64,000 bases of DNA from Myxocyprinus asiaticus (lineage: Eukaryota > Chordata > Actinopteri > Cypriniformes > Catostomidae). A program made the position numbers and the translations under genes. The stretch lies in the NCBI RefSeq assembly GCF_019703515.2, contig NC_059393.1, positions 8,325,501 through 8,389,500 of the forward strand. Direction: 5' to 3'. Below the pieces are notes generated by a model that was not told where the DNA came from, ran no database searches, and saw only the letters and a program-made list of their open reading frames with translations. The first letter of the stretch is position 1, and every line of letters begins with the position of its first letter. Positions 45,593 through 59,410 of this stretch are shown in pieces.

Positions 45593-47206
45593 CAGTTGTG
45601 CTCAAAAGTTTGCATACCCTTGGAGAATTGGTAATATATGTACCATTTTTAAAGAAAACTTGAGTGAGCAGGCAAAACACATTTCTTTTATTTCTTATGG
45701 GATTCATATTCAACTGTAGGTTATAACAGAATGGCACAATCATAAAACAAAACATGGCAACAAAGAAAAAAAAATGAAATGACCCCTGTTCAAAATTCTG
45801 CATACCCTTAGTTCTTAATACTGTGTATTGCCCCCTTTAGCATCAATGACAGCGTGCAGTCTTTTGTAATAGTTGTCTATGAGGCCCCAAATTCGTGCAG
45901 GTGGTATAGCTGCCCATTCGTCTTGGAAAAATGCCTCCAGGTCATGCAAAGTCTTTGGTCGTCTTGCATGAACCGCATGTTTGAGATCTCCCCAGAGTGG
46001 CTCGATGATATTAAGGTCAGGAGACTGTGATGGCCACTCCAGAACCTTCACTTTTTTTCTGCTGAAACCAATGGAGGGTCAACTTGGCCTTGTGCTTAGG
46101 GTCAATGACGTGCTGGAAAGTCCAAGTGTGTCCCATGCGCAGCTTTCGTGCAGAAGAATGTAAATTGTCTGCCAGTATTTTCTGATAACATGCTGCATTC
46201 ATCTTGCCATCAATTTTCACAAAGTTCCCCAAGCTCACACACCCCTAAAACATCAGTGAGCCAACACCATGCTTCACAGTGGAGATGGTATTCTTTTCAC
46301 CATAGGCCTTGTTGATCCCTCTCCAAACATAGCACTTATGGTTGTGACCATAAAGCTCTATTTTGGTCTTGTCACTCCAAATTACAGTATGCCAGAAGCT
46401 GTCAAGGTGTTGTCGGGCATATTGTAACCGAGCTTTTTTGTGGCATTGGCACAGTAAAGGCTTCTTTCTGGCAACTCGACCATGCAGCTAATTTTGTTCA
46501 AGTATCATCGTATTGTGCTCCTTGAAACAACCACACTGTCTTTTTCCAGAGCAGCCTGTATTTCTCCTGAGGTTATCTGTGGGTTTTCTTTGTATCCTGA
46601 ACAATTCTTCTGGCAGTTGTGGCTGAAATCTTTCTTGGTCTACCTGACCTTGGCTTGGTATCAAGAGATCCCCGAATTTTCCACTTCTTAATAAGTGATT
46701 GAACAGTACTGACTGGCATTTTCAAGGCTTTGGATATCTTTATATATCCTTTTCCATCTTTATAAAGTTCCATTACCTTGTTACACAGGTCTTTTGACAG
46801 TAATTTTCTGCTTCCCATGGCTCAGTATCTAGCCTGCTCAGTGAATCCACGTGAGAGCTAACAAACACATTGACTATTTATACACAGACACTAATTGCAA
46901 TTTAAAAGCCACAGGTGTGGGAAATTAAACTTTTATTGCCATTTAAACCTGTGTGTGTCACCTTGTGTGTCTGTAACAAGGCCAAACATTCAAGGGTATG
47001 TAAACTTTTGATCAGGGCCATTTGGATGATTTCTGTTATCATTATGATTTAAAAAGGAGCCAAACAACTATGTGATAATAAATGGCTTCATATGATCACT
47101 ATCCTTAAATAAAAGTCAGTTTTTTTGCATGATCAGTCATATTTTCAAAATCAATGCCAAAATTTCACAATTTCTGCCAGGGTATGCAAACTTTTGAGCA
47201 CAACTG
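45593..47206 (-). mobile_element. Tc1-like transposon 1
   Basis: Terminal inverted repeats CAGTTGTGCTCAAAAGTTTG / CAAACTTTTGAGCACAACTG, with TA on the right flank (47207-47208) and the CA microsatellite on the left. Length 1614 bp, normal for fish Tc1. The minus strand carries a degraded transposase. Confidence 0.92.
45815..46818 (-). pseudogene. Tc1 transposase (element 1), broken by frameshifts and stops
   Basis: Cut-and-paste transposase of the DD34E type. It starts at ATG 46818 with MGSRKLLSKDLCNKVMELYKDGKGYIKISKALKMPVSTVQSLIKKW, a paired-like helix-turn-helix that binds the inverted repeats. A GRPRK linker and a second HTH follow. Two frameshifts separate this part, a middle part (46238-46017) and the C-terminus (46051-45815). 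A TAG near 46240 replaces the Trp expected in a W-G-C motif. The first catalytic motif is still readable as WSDKTKIELYG. The second is damaged (VIDPKH where DNDPKH is normal), so the central aspartate is lost. The third, SPDLNIIEPLW, keeps its glutamate. Inactive. Confidence 0.9.
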
Positions 47207-47212
47207 TATAAA

Positions 47213-47420
47213 TACACTGATCAGCCACAAAATTAAAACCACCTGTCTAATATTGTGTAGGTCCCCCTTGTGCCGCCAAAACAGCACTAACCTGCATCTC
47301 AGAATAGCATTCTGAGATGATATTGTTCTCACCACAATTGTACAGAGTGGTTATCTGAGTTACCGTTGACTTTGTCAGTCTGGCCATTCTCGGTTGACCT
47401 CTCTCATCAACAAGGCATTT
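47213..47420. mobile_element. Fragment of another Tc1-family element
   Basis: CACTGATCAGCCACAAAATT, then AAAACCACCTGTCTAATATTG and CAGAATAGCATTCTGAGATG match one end of a widespread fish Tc1-type repeat. It is cut off before element 2 begins. The internal CATCTCAGAATAGCATTCTGAGATG (about 47295-47319) is itself palindromic. Confidence 0.65.
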
Positions 47421-47432
47421 ATTTATTACTTA

Positions 47433-49044
<1,612 letters not shown>

Positions 49045-49046
49045 TA

Positions 49047-49905
49047 TTTGAGAATCATTGTTGTAACAGATGTAACATCAGTTGACATCTCCCAATACAG
49101 CCATAGCAAACAAGCTGTCATGGGCAAAGGTTGAATCACCTCATCCCACACAAACACACAAACACACACACACACATTATATATATACACACACAATTGT
49201 ACCCCATCACATATGCATTAAATATACCACTCTCAAGAGAACACAATAAGTGAGGAAGAGTCATAAATATTGTATGACTACCATTAATCAGTAGAGGGCA
49301 GTAAGAGTGCACACATGTAAGGAGAAACCCAACAGCACTCACTGGATTATGAATAATGAAAATTATATATTTGATATGTATATTTGAGGTGAGTAAGGTG
49401 CCATCCCTAAATGGAAGAGGAGTTGATTTTATTCCAGGCATATATTTGAAATGACAGTTTTGGACATAATGTAAAGACAGGATATCTGTCCGTATAAATG
49501 ATAAACTGCACTATGATGGGATGGAGGAAGTTGCTAGGGGCCAACTTGACTGATCTCCACTTTTTATACAAACCATTCCATTTGGCTACATCAAGTACAA
49601 TTGGGAAACAAATTTCAGATTGATAAATTAATGATCAGTGTGAGGTAGAAATAATGTTCTGGTAATTTTAAGGGTAAGCATATTCTTTTTGTTAAAATAA
49701 TATGACTTTCACATGTTCAAGGAGGGGACAGAGTCATATCAAGGGATATTTGGGTCTTTTGACTTGGAGCAGTGAGCAACAACCTGACCACACTGAAAAT
49801 CACCATGTAGCTCCTGATAGTTAATGTAAAGTTCATGAAATTGACTCACACTGCCAAATTGCAGTCTAGCGCCATCCCCACCAGACATTTTTGCATCATT
49901 TCAAC
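49047..49905. other. Non-coding DNA
   Basis: No gene recognised. Short CA tracts at 49145-49175 and a TA stretch near 49178-49188. Confidence 0.4.
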
Positions 49906-49909
49906 CATG

Positions 49910-50350
49910 ACCACTTTTTCCTATGCCTCTACTGAAAGTGTGTTGTGCGAGCAGCCTCAGAAACACAGGTCCTAGTTCCATAGGAACCAGGAAGTAATCT
50001 TATTCATATAAACAATGGTGAGCACGATTCAAATGTTGCTTTTTCACTCTAAAATTAAATTAGTACTCTACAGACGATTTGGTAAGGTTTAGGGTTTGGG
50101 ATTGCGGAGGTAGGGTTAATAAAATATGCATTCCTGTTGACTGTATTACATCATTTACAACTTAAAATACATCTCACTTTTGATGCCCTTCTGTAGAGCT
50201 CACACGTGCCCATCCGTTCAACAACACTTCCAGCTTCAGCCACTAGGGGCAGTGGTTTGAATTTTGGGAAGCACAGACCGATTTCAGCAGCAGAACTTTC
50301 AACCTGCTGTTGTCAAATTCACAAGCATTAGTAAGCATCGAAAAATAACC
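49910..50350. repeat. Dispersed non-coding repeat
   Basis: Contains CAGGTCCTAGTTCCATAGGA, ACCAGGAAGTAATC, ATAAACAATGGTGAGC and CTTCAGCCACTAGGGGCAGT. Parts recur at 18395-18490 and 12550-12745, always in the same internal order. Probably an old MITE; ends not determined. Confidence 0.6.
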
Positions 50351-50359
50351 TATAAGACC

Positions 50360-50735
50360 TTAGATACCACCTAGCAATGTCCTAACATCTGCCTAGCAAT
50401 GTCCTGACAAACACCCACAACATGGTGGATTTTTCACAGGAAAGCACCACTCACATTTTCTTAAAAAAAAGAAGCAAAAATCTGGTACAATAAATTATAT
50501 CGTATTCTTTAATATGACCTATAAATAACAATATATTAGGTGTGTTTCATTCAGAAGTGATCATCCCTATGCCCTACTCCCTTTGAAGATTTTACCAATC
50601 ACTGTGAGATCTTTGGAGGGTTTAAAGGTGTCAGGCTCAAAAAATAAATTTAATTCAGAACTCCCTTTTTAAGTCATTTGTGTTGGAAATTATCTTTGTG
50701 TACACGAACAATCATCTACTAATACCAGGATTAAT
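50360..50735. other. Non-coding DNA with a short GCAACC-type trace
   Basis: 50368-50420 contains ACCACCTAGCAATGTCCTAAC-type units resembling the 35-40 kb minisatellite. Nothing else recognised. Confidence 0.45.
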
Positions 50736-50737
50736 AC

Positions 50738-50930
50738 TTCAAGGAATGTTCCGGGTTCAGTACAAGTTCAATCGACAGCATTTATGGTATAATGTTGATT
50801 AACACAAAATTAATTTTGACCTGTCCCTCTTCTTTGTGAAAAATTAATTGAGGCTCTTACAATGGAAAAATGGGGCCAATTTGTAAACTTTGAAATACTT
50901 ACCATTTCAAAAGTATAGCGACAAAATATC
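50738..50930. mobile_element. TTAA-type palindromic MITE, one arm (copy C)
   Basis: AAGGAATGTTCCGGGTTCAG, CAATCGACAGCATTTATGG and ATAATGTTGATTAACACAAA are the reverse complement of the right-arm sequence seen in the other copies. Only one arm is present. Confidence 0.7.
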
Positions 50931-51482
50931 AAATCAAGAGAAGTGTCAGTTCATGCAGATCACATGAGTCAAGCTCACAATCAGCGTCATGATCACAACG
51001 TCTACCAATACAATTCAGACACTCAGAGCGGTCCTATTTAAGTTCTCCATTTATTCATTGCCTTAGCTGCCTGTCCAGTGCATGGTTGCAAGCTATACTT
51101 AACACCCTTCCCCATCCCCAGCACCACGTCTTGTATGGCAGCTTTGCTTTTAAGTTTACATCTGTGTTCTGTGCTCTAAGACTACAATTGTTTGCCAGTT
51201 TGGAACTTGAAATACATTGAAGTTCTTAAAGTGTCCGTTTAATCTATCATGCAATGAAGGATTGTACCTCGTTGTACTGTCAGAATGTTTAAAAATGGAA
51301 CAATGTTGTAATAATTATATTGGATCTGTTCTGTTACCCCTGGGGGGTTTTAGTCACTGCACTCCCTGCTCTGTCCATTCATGGATGGGCAGAGAGTTTG
51401 CCCAGAACAGAACAGAACCATACCACCAGCAGATTGATTTAACTGTCTGTAAGTGAATAAAGTATTCCATTCACTTCCACTG
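50931..51482. other. Non-coding DNA
   Basis: No gene recognised. The last ~20 bp (CCATTCACTTCCACTG) are the left half of a MITE arm interrupted by Tc1 element 3. Confidence 0.45.
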
Positions 51483-51484
51483 TA

Positions 51485-53078
51485 CAGTGCATCCAGAAAG
51501 TATTCACAGCGCTTCACTTTTTCCACATTTTGTTATGTTACAGCCTTTTTCCAAAATTGATTAAATTAATTATTTTCCTCAAACAATTCTACAAACAATA
51601 CCCCATAATGACAATGTGAAAGAAGTTTGTTTGAAATCTTTGCAAATTTATTACAAATAAAAAATGAAAAAAAAAAATAAATAAATCACATGTACGTAAG
51701 TATTCACAGCCTTTGCTCAATACTTTGTTGAAGCACCTTTGGCACCAATTACAGCCTCAAGTCTTTTTGAGTATGATGCTACAAGCTTGGCATACCTATT
51801 TTTGGGCAGTTTCTCCCATTCTTCTTTGCAGGACCTCTCAAGCTCCATCAGGTTGGATGGGGAGCGTCAGTGCGCAGCCATTTTCAGATCTCTCCAGAGA
51901 TGTTCAATCGGGTTCAAGTCTGGGCTCTGGCTGGGCCACTCAAGGACATTCACAGAGTTGTCCCCTCCTTTGTTATCTTGGCTGTGTGCTTAGGGTCGTT
52001 GTCCTGTTGGAAGATGAACCTTTGCCCCAGTCTGAGATCCAGAGCGCTCTGGAGCAGGTTTTCATCAAGGATGTCTCTGTACATTGCTGCATTCATCTTT
52101 CCCTCGATCCTGACTAGTCTTCCAGTTCCTGCCACTGAAAAACATCCCCACAGCATGATGCTGCCACCACCATGCTTCACTGTAGGGTTGGTATTGGCCT
52201 GGTTTCCTCCAGACATGATGCTTGCCATTCAGGCCAAAGAGTTCAATCTTTGTTTCTCATGGTCTGAGAGTCCTTCAGGTGCCTTTTGGCAAACTCCAGG
52301 CGGGATGTCATGTGCATTTTACTGAGGAGTGGCTTCCGTCTGGCCACTCTACCATACAGGCCTGATTGGTGGAGTGCTGCAGAGATGGTTGTTCTTCTGG
52401 AAGTTTCTCCTCTCTCCACAGAGAAATGCTGGAGCTCTGTCAGAGTGACCATCGGGTTCTTGGTCACCTCCCTGACTAAGGCCCTTCTCAGTTTGGCCAG
52501 GCGGCCAGCTCTAGGAAGAGTCCTAGTGGTTCCAAACTTCTTCCATTTACAGATGATGGAGGCCACTGTGCTCATTGGGACCTTCAATGCTGCAGAAATT
52601 TTTCTGTACCCTTCCCCAGATCTGTGCCTCGATACAATCCTGTCTCGGAGGTCTACAGACAATTCCTTGGTCTTCATGGCTTGGTTTGTGCTCTGACATG
52701 CACTGTTAACTGTTGGACCTTATATAGACAGGTGTGTGCCTTTCCAAATCATGTCCAATTAACTGAATTTACCACAGGTGGACTCCAATCAAGTTGTAGA
52801 AACATCTCAAGGATGATCAGTGGAAACAGGATGCACTTGAGCTCAATTCTGAGTGTCATGGCAAAGGCTGTGAATACTTATGTACATGTGATTTTTTTCG
52901 TTTTTTATTTTTAATAAATTTGCAAAGATTTCAAACAAACTTCTTTCACTTTGTCATTATGGGGTATTGTTTGTAGAATTTTGAGGAAAATAATGAATTT
53001 AATCCATTTTGGAATAAGGCTGTAACATAACAAAATGTGGAAAAAGTGAAGCGCTGTGAATACTTTCCGGATGCACTG
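51485..53078 (-). mobile_element. Tc1-like transposon 3
   Basis: Ends CAGTGCATCCAGAAAGTATT / AATACTTTCCGGATGCACTG, flanked by TA at 51483-51484 and 53079-53080. Length 1594 bp. The inverted repeats extend about 220 bp inward (TATTCACAGCC near 51702 and GGCTGTGAATACTTATGTAC near 52866), the IR/DR arrangement of many fish Tc1 elements. Precise removal restores the MITE sequence CACTTCCACTGTAAGTGCC. Confidence 0.93.
51718..52677 (-). pseudogene. Tc1 transposase (element 3), frameshifted
   Basis: It begins at ATG 52677 with MKTKELSVDLRDRIVSRHRSGEGYRKISAALKVPMSTVASIICKW, the paired-like HTH. The second HTH region follows to SRLEFAKRHLKDSQTMRNKD. The frame breaks near 52240, where the first catalytic Asp motif should lie (WSDET is not readable). 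It resumes at about 52190 with [22 protein letters not shown], and [16 protein letters not shown] keeps the second Asp. Another break near 51960 precedes the C-terminal E-containing region, which ends at a stop near 51718. About 320 residues in an intact family member. Inactive. Confidence 0.9.
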
Positions 53079-53080
53079 TA

Positions 53081-53208
53081 AGTGCCTCACTGGAACCTTT
53101 TTTTTAAAGAAAAGGAGTGACGAGTCAAAATTATTTCTTGAGGTAATCAACATTATGCCACAAATGCTGTTGATTGAGCTTAACTTCTATTGAACCGGGA
53201 ACATTCCT
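53081..53208. mobile_element. TTAA-type MITE arm split by Tc1 element 3 (copy D)
   Basis: AGTGCCTCACTGGAACC, AAAGAAAAGGAGTGACGAGT, GTAATCAACATTATGCCAC, GATTGAGCTTAACTTC and GGAACATTCCTTTA form the right arm of the family. It adjoins the right TA of the Tc1 insertion. Confidence 0.75.
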
Positions 53209-54520
53209 TTATAAGTTTAATACAAGTGTACTTCACACATACAATGTAATGTTTATGACTCTGTACATCAATCATGATTATTTTAATGGCTTTGCAATGT
53301 AACATCACAACAAAGTATGTTAGTACATACTTTTATATTTTAATATATGCATGTTATTATAGGTCAGGCTTAAAATGCATCTTACTCAATTTTATACAGT
53401 GTGTAACGGGGGTCCTGCTCCATTTCTTTAACCACATAGGGGTCCTTGGCATGAAAAAGGTTGAAGGCCCCTGGTCTAAAGGTAAAATATCAGTAGAAAT
53501 TACAATAAAAGGTTCCCTTTTAAAAGTTTTCTGAATCTCACATTTGTGAGCCGCAGAAGAAAGCCTGAGAAACAACCCAAAAATAATGTTTAAAAAAAAA
53601 ACTTTTTTTTTGCTCTTGGTCATTGTAATTTGCAAACCTCATCAGTTTCATCACAGTCTATCATACTGGCCATCGCACCGAGTCCCTTTCACTTTCCTGC
53701 CTCTCAAATGAAGCCAAACAAAGCCAGATCAATACAGATCCACCTCAGCATGCCATTGTGGTCTCTGCAGAGCATCAAATGTGCCACTGAACTCAGGAGG
53801 TGGCCTGATAGCTATCTCAGCATGCTGAGATATGGCACACTCTCTCTTCATATCAGTACCAGCTCACTGGCCGGCTTGCGAATCCTGGAGCTCATATCAG
53901 CAAATGGGACACATGCCACCAGTATCTCAGTATTCAGTGCCACCAAGCAGCCCAGACACACTCCTGATTAACTGAATGCAGCAGGGATGTCTCTTGAGAA
54001 CAGACAAGTGGGCTGGTTTAGAGGAGGGGAATGGGAGCAGAAAATTATCATGAAGAAATTGATTGTGTCCAGGGTCTTCATGGTATGAAAATATAAATGA
54101 AGTGTAACAGGTTGAGGGGAGTGATTTTGAAAGGTTGCCAAGTAACAGAATTATTTAAAATCTAAGGGCTACAACGGGGAGCTCAGGTTGCTAGCAAAGA
54201 CTTTCGCTAATGTGGGGCACTGTGAAATGATAAATGAGGCTAGGAGGAAGACTTCATTATCTTCATTACAAACTGATTCAAATGACTAATTATGAAGATG
54301 TCTTGATAACCCAACAGCCTCATCCTCTCAGAGCAAAGACCTCAATACTGTATACATGCTTAATGTATATATTGAAATGTATGTATAAGTTTTAGATTTA
54401 TCTGCTATTTTACTGTAAAATGTAATATTAGTACTCTCAAAACAGATATTTTTGTTTGACATATATAAGGTATTTTCTCATATACAAATGGTTTATTTCT
54501 TCCTCATTTACCCCTTAAAG
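53209..54520. other. Non-coding DNA
   Basis: No gene recognised. The stretch 53640-53970 is more GC-balanced and open in one frame (113 residues), but has no domain or splice context I can support. Confidence 0.4.
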
Positions 54521-54524
54521 GAAT

Positions 54525-55582
54525 TTACCAGGTTCAATCAAAGTCTTTCTAGCAAGTCCACTGTCGGCCATCTTTGGAACGCTCCCAGGAGGCTATTTCC
54601 ACTCATGACAGTGCAGCTCCTAACTACTTGAATGGAGAAACACAAAAATCTCAAAAACCGTCGGTCAAGATTATGACCAAAGAACATATTTCAAATGAGC
54701 AGTAAAATCTGACAACGCTGGTATCATAAATTGTGCTTCTTTACCTCATACTACGCTAAAAAAACACAATTTTCCCAGCTTGTATAGCTAATGCGCATGC
54801 GTGTTCTCGAGTTGATTGACAGGTGATGTCTGTATCTAAAAGGTGATTGGCTCTTTTACCTGTAAGGCAGGACTTCCTTTCTACATCCGTTGCCCGTTGG
54901 GCGTTAGAGCTCCTTGGTTGGGCGTTCCTATTTCTCCCATTCATTTAAATAGAAGTGAGCCATTCCTGGTAAATAGTCTTTAGTTAAGCTCAGTCAAAAT
55001 CATTTGTGGCATAATGTTGATTACCACAAAAATAATTTCAACTCATCCCTCCTTTTCTTTAAAAAAAGCAAAAATCGAGGTTACAGTAAGGCACTTACAA
55101 TGGAAGTGAATGTGGTCAGTTTTTGGAGAGTTTAAAGGCAGAAATGTGAAGCTTATAATTTTATACAAGTACTTACATTAATTATTCTGTTAAAACTTGT
55201 GTATTATTTGAGCTGTAAAGTTGTTTAGATTGTAATTTTTACTGTCATTTTCGAGTTTTAATGTTTATAATGTTCATGGTCATGGCAATGTAGTACAATT
55301 GGATTTCATTTTGAAAAGAATAAATTAGTAATTGATTTTATCACACTAAAATCATGTTAACATGCTAACTGTTAACATCTTCTTTTTTTTTTTTAAACAT
55401 TATTTTAACATTTACGCATTGCCCCTATTCACTTCCATTGTAAGTGCCTCACTGAAACACAGATTTATTTATTTATTTATTTATTAGAAAAGGAGGGACA
55501 AGACAAAATTATTTTTTATGGTACCACTGGTACCAAATACTGTTGATTGATACTGTGTATTGAACCTGGAATATTCCTTTAA
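54525..55582. mobile_element. TTAA-type palindromic MITE (copy E), nearly full, with nested insert
   Basis: It runs from CTTAAAGGAATTTACCAGG through GTGGCATAATGTTGATTACC (about 55006), GAGGTTACAGTAAGGCACTT, ATAATTTTATACAAGTACTTAC, AAAATCATGTTAACATGC (about 55348) and ATTCACTTCCATTGTAAGTG to TGTATTGAACCTGGAATATTCC, ending TTTAAG. The outer 30 bp at the two ends are inverted copies. No ORF. The 426-bp segment near its left end is foreign. Confidence 0.75.
54549..54974. mobile_element. 426-bp insert nested in the MITE
   Basis: AGTCTTT occurs on both sides (54542-54548 and 54975-54981), a likely 7-8-bp target duplication. The interior contains CATTCATTTAAATAGAAGTG and GAACGCTCCCAGGAGGC and has no ORF of note. 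TTTACCAGG at 54524 and CCTGGTAAA at 54965 are also inverted copies, so a slightly larger element is an alternative. Confidence 0.5.
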
Positions 55583-55964
55583 GCTCCACTGCATATTTTT
55601 GTGGAGCTCTGAAAACCCACTGACTGTAAGTGCGATAGCTCACAAGAAATTAGCTAGGATGATGCATTTGCAGTTAAGAGATATGTTTCTTTTCTATTGT
55701 TAAGCCTTGCCTGTGGCCAACAAGATTGCCAAACTGACAACAACATCATAAAAAAATGCTACATTAGACACTCATTATCAGTGCTAAATATTTTTTCTTT
55801 GATAAACACATAAAAAGCAGACTTGTCAGTTTCTAGCCAAAAGGAAAATGTATTTACAACTCCGATTTGTAATTTAATGAAAACACAATCTCACTTTTGT
55901 CTCAGTGTGAGAAAGTGAGAAGGGGTCATGATTAAGTAGACTGAAGCATTTTCAGATTAACTTA
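55583..55964. other. Non-coding DNA
   Basis: Nothing recognised. Confidence 0.35.
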
Positions 55965-55965
55965 A

Positions 55966-56055
55966 AGGGATAGTTCACCCAAAACAGAAAATTGTCTTTT
56001 CAACATCTTTTTCTTACCTCAAGTTCACAATGAAAGTGGTGACTGAGGCTAACAC
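55966..56055. repeat. Half copy of the GTTCACCC fold-back MITE
   Basis: AAAGGGATAGTTCACCCAAAA and AATGAAAGTGGTGACTGAGG match the outer and central parts of the family at 7.0 kb, with the middle deleted. Confidence 0.65.
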
Positions 56056-58385
56056 TCTGCCTAGGGGTGGCCGACGAAAGCAAAAATGTATATTACGATA
56101 TTACAAAAAAAAAATTGTCAATAACGATATACTGTACATCATGATATACACATTTGTATGGAAAGTGATTCAAAATCTGTGAAAAAAAATATTTCAAAGA
56201 GTTCTTTTTTTCTTCTTCACAGATTCTCCACAGTAATGGTAGACCTGTAATGTCCATTGCAATGACACAAATGTATCAATAAATAAAATATATTTTTTTA
56301 TTTAAATTAGTTATCCATTTGATCTACTCGGCATAGTTTTGCAATACTCTCTTTTTAGTTCATCTACTTTGATTTTTAAGCAAACACCTTGATCACTTGT
56401 TTGTTTTAGATTTAGCCTTTCATTGGATACAGGAAAACTTTTGACCTTTATACATGACCTTCCGTAACACCCACATCCAGACAATAAACACTCCCACCTT
56501 AGTGATTACTACAGTAAACCTAATTCTTCCTAAAACAGTCCAGAACATGTTAATAATTCCAACTCAAATGTTGTTTGGAAAACTAAAACCTGTCCAAATA
56601 GAGCTTTAGAACTACAAAATATAAAATATCCTTTGAATATTGACTCTTTGGGACTACAAGCAATTAATTTCACAGTCAAAGCTTTCATTTCCCTTATGCC
56701 TATGATTTACGCCTGAGACAAAACAAAAAGCAAAAATTTTTTGAACTCTTTCACAATCCAAGAATTTGCTTTTAAACTTTCTCATCTACAAACTTTCAGT
56801 AGACAAAACAAGTCTAGTTCAAAGGAAAACACATCAGATTGTGAAGAATAAAAACAATAACGTCTTCAAACAATGCTGTGCAATCTTTTCACTTTGTATA
56901 CATTCCCACAGCGGAAAAAACCTTGCACACCGGAGACTGATACCAATGCAGCGGTGATATATAAAATCATGCAGAGTCGGGCCCTAAAGCATTCCTAGGT
57001 TGTCAAATAATGCATGTGCAAGAGTAATAAATCACACCCATCTGGCAACTTTCTTACACCAGTGACTTGGAAGACATGGATCGAAGGAAGAACTTTTGTT
57101 TGTACTCATTAGCTGGTGCCATGTAGCCTTCATTTTCTTTAAAAAGCACCACATTATTCAAACACCTTAAACATGGATTTCTTTTTGTTGGAAAATGCAA
57201 GTGAATGGATGTAGAATACATGGCTTCTTGCAAGCCACTTAGATATGAACATCTGAACCCTGTCACCTATCTCCTTGCTTTAATCTTCCTTTTATTTCAT
57301 CTTCTTCAAACAGCTGTACAGCTTTAACAACACAGATAGGTAAATCTTTGCAATTTACATCTTTATTAGTATCCTCCAAACTCTTATTATTGGGATAGAG
57401 AGGTCAGTCCATCGGCATAGAAAATATCTTCTTTCTTCCACACAATTATGCCTTTCTTTGATATAGTCTTCTTTGAGAGCTCCATTGTACTTTTACTTGT
57501 TTTGAAGGCAAAACAGGCACAATGCAACCCAGTCTCATGAAAAGTCGTAATCATTTTACGAGATAAAAAAATCATACGTTGGTTCGTACAAAAATGTAAA
57601 AATATTACTCCATTGAGAATAGTAAACGAATCAAGGAACGACGTTATGATAACACAAACCTAAGTCTAACCATAAATTCTAACCCCTTACCTAACCTTTA
57701 TTTTATTAGAAATATTTTATTTTATGTAGTTACTTTCGTGCAACTTTTGTGTACAGTAGAAAAAAGACAACGTTGGGGTTTGGAATGAGACAAAAATTAC
57801 AACAGGTTTTTGACATTCATCAGTCATTTGCATTGCATAAATAAATTTGGTATCAGTAACTACATTTGTTCAAAGATGTTTCCTTTCTTAAAATTAAGTG
57901 TTGGATAGAAGGCTAGCTAAAATTCAGTGCCTATTTTGTATCGGTTTGAAATTCTATTTGTTGATTGGTCGATCTAATAGTCATACCTTTTAACATTAGC
58001 CAAGTCTTATGATATCTTATTTCTTGTATGAATAATTATGACTTGTTATGACTTGGCACAATGACATACCAAAAACATCTAATCTGAAAAGTGTGTGGGT
58101 ATGGCTGGCTTTAATTTCATTGCACAGCAGACAAGTGGGAGTGACAAACTTTGAAATTTCTAAAAGAGGGGTCAAATTTTAAGTATTCTTGTAAGATACT
58201 TCAATTGAATAATTTAATTGAAATACATTTTCAATCTAAACAATTATGGCAGTTAATTATAATAAAATACAAAAATGTAAAGCATTTATTTTCTCATTTT
58301 CAGTAATTTTTGCCCCGAGCACTGGTTAATTTTTAATTTGCCCCTGACCCTGATTGCTATGCCCCCTAGTGAAAAAACAAAAATT
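56056..58385. other. Non-coding DNA
   Basis: No gene recognised. Around 57525-57720 (CAACCCAGTCTCATGAAAAG, AACCTAAGTCTAACC) there is a fragment of a common fish dispersed repeat. The rest is AT-rich. Confidence 0.4.
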
Positions 58386-58389
58386 AAGG

Positions 58390-59410
58390 GAGAAATTCAC
58401 TAAACAGCTGCACTACATTTGCACGTGATATTTCAGCACAAAAACCTGCATCTTATTTCCTAACCACCCGCAATCTAGTTTAAACACGCAATCAGTGCTG
58501 AAATAGCACCACGTCTTGAGTATTTAAATTAAAATATTATCATTCCTTTATGTGCAAACACACCTCATTTCTAAGTAAATTAGGCCCATAATATATTGAA
58601 TAGATATTGAAGCCGGAAGCCATATCACCCTGCAGCTTTCACCTGGTCACCCACTGAAGCTAGGCAGAGTTGAGCCTGGTCAGTACCTGGATAGGAGACC
58701 TCATGGGGGAAAACTAAGGTAGCTGCTGGAATTGGTGTTAGTGAGGCCAACAGGGGGTGCTCACCCTGCAGTCTGTGTGGGTTCTAATGCCCCACTATAG
58801 TGACGGGACACTATAATTCTAAAAAGCACCATCCTTCGGATGAGACCTGTGGTCATTAAAAATCCCCCGTGTCCTGGCTAAAGTCCCCCCCATTGGCCCT
58901 TATCAATCATGGCCTCCTAATAATCCCCATCCATGAATTGGCTCTATATATCTAATCTCTCCTCTCCACTAACAGCTGGTGTGTGGTGGGTGTACTGGCA
59001 TCATCCAGGTGCATGCTATACACTGGTGGTGGTTGAGGAGAGTCCCTTGTTCACTATGTAAAGCACTTTGAATGAAGTGTTAGAAAAGCGATAAGTATAA
59101 CATTCATTCATTCATATATATTGTGCTTCATTCAAAAAATGCTGTGCTGTTTGCCCGACGCAATAAACATTGCACTTTTACTGACAGAGGAAAGCAGGCG
59201 GTAAACTGAATTTAATTTCAAAGAGACATTTATGTACATTTCTACTGATTATACCAGCAGTAATTAATCAAATAATGATCAAATGCAGTGGTGTGCTGCA
59301 TTCTCCACATCATAGTGCTCAGAAATGGCATGATAGACCAGCAATTGCGCTTTGTAAATTATATCCAGCACAGTTGAATAATCTGCATAATTCTTTTAGT
59401 GAAACAGGTG
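58390..59410. repeat. Dispersed repeat (TCACTAAA/TTTAGTGA ends), split by a SINE
   Basis: The left part 58390-58600 matches 21585-21810. The right part, after the SINE, runs to TTCTTTTAGTGAA near 59391-59403, the inverse of ATTCACTAAAC at about 58395. This suggests one element of ~500 bp interrupted by the SINE. No ORF. Confidence 0.5.
58608..59116 (+). mobile_element. 5S rRNA-derived SINE (SINE3-like)
   Basis: The head resembles 5S rRNA: AGCCATATCACCCTG, then GAAGCTAGGCAGAGTTGAGC and CTGGTCAGTACCTGGATAGG (about 58656-58697), covering the internal Pol III control regions. A long body follows, and a LINE-like tail with TTCACTATGTAAAGCACTTTG and a (CATT)n end (59102-59116). Several 5S control-region bases are changed, so it is a transposon and not a 5S gene. 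Such SINEs were first described in zebrafish. Confidence 0.85.

Noticed and set aside
53630..53971. 113-residue plus-strand frame as a possible exon
   Set aside because: No domain, no splice-site or codon-pattern support, and the flanks are AT-rich non-coding DNA.
58608..58730. Possible 5S rRNA gene
   Set aside because: Several control-region and stem bases are changed, and it continues into a SINE body with a (CATT)n tail; no T-run terminator follows the 5S-like part.
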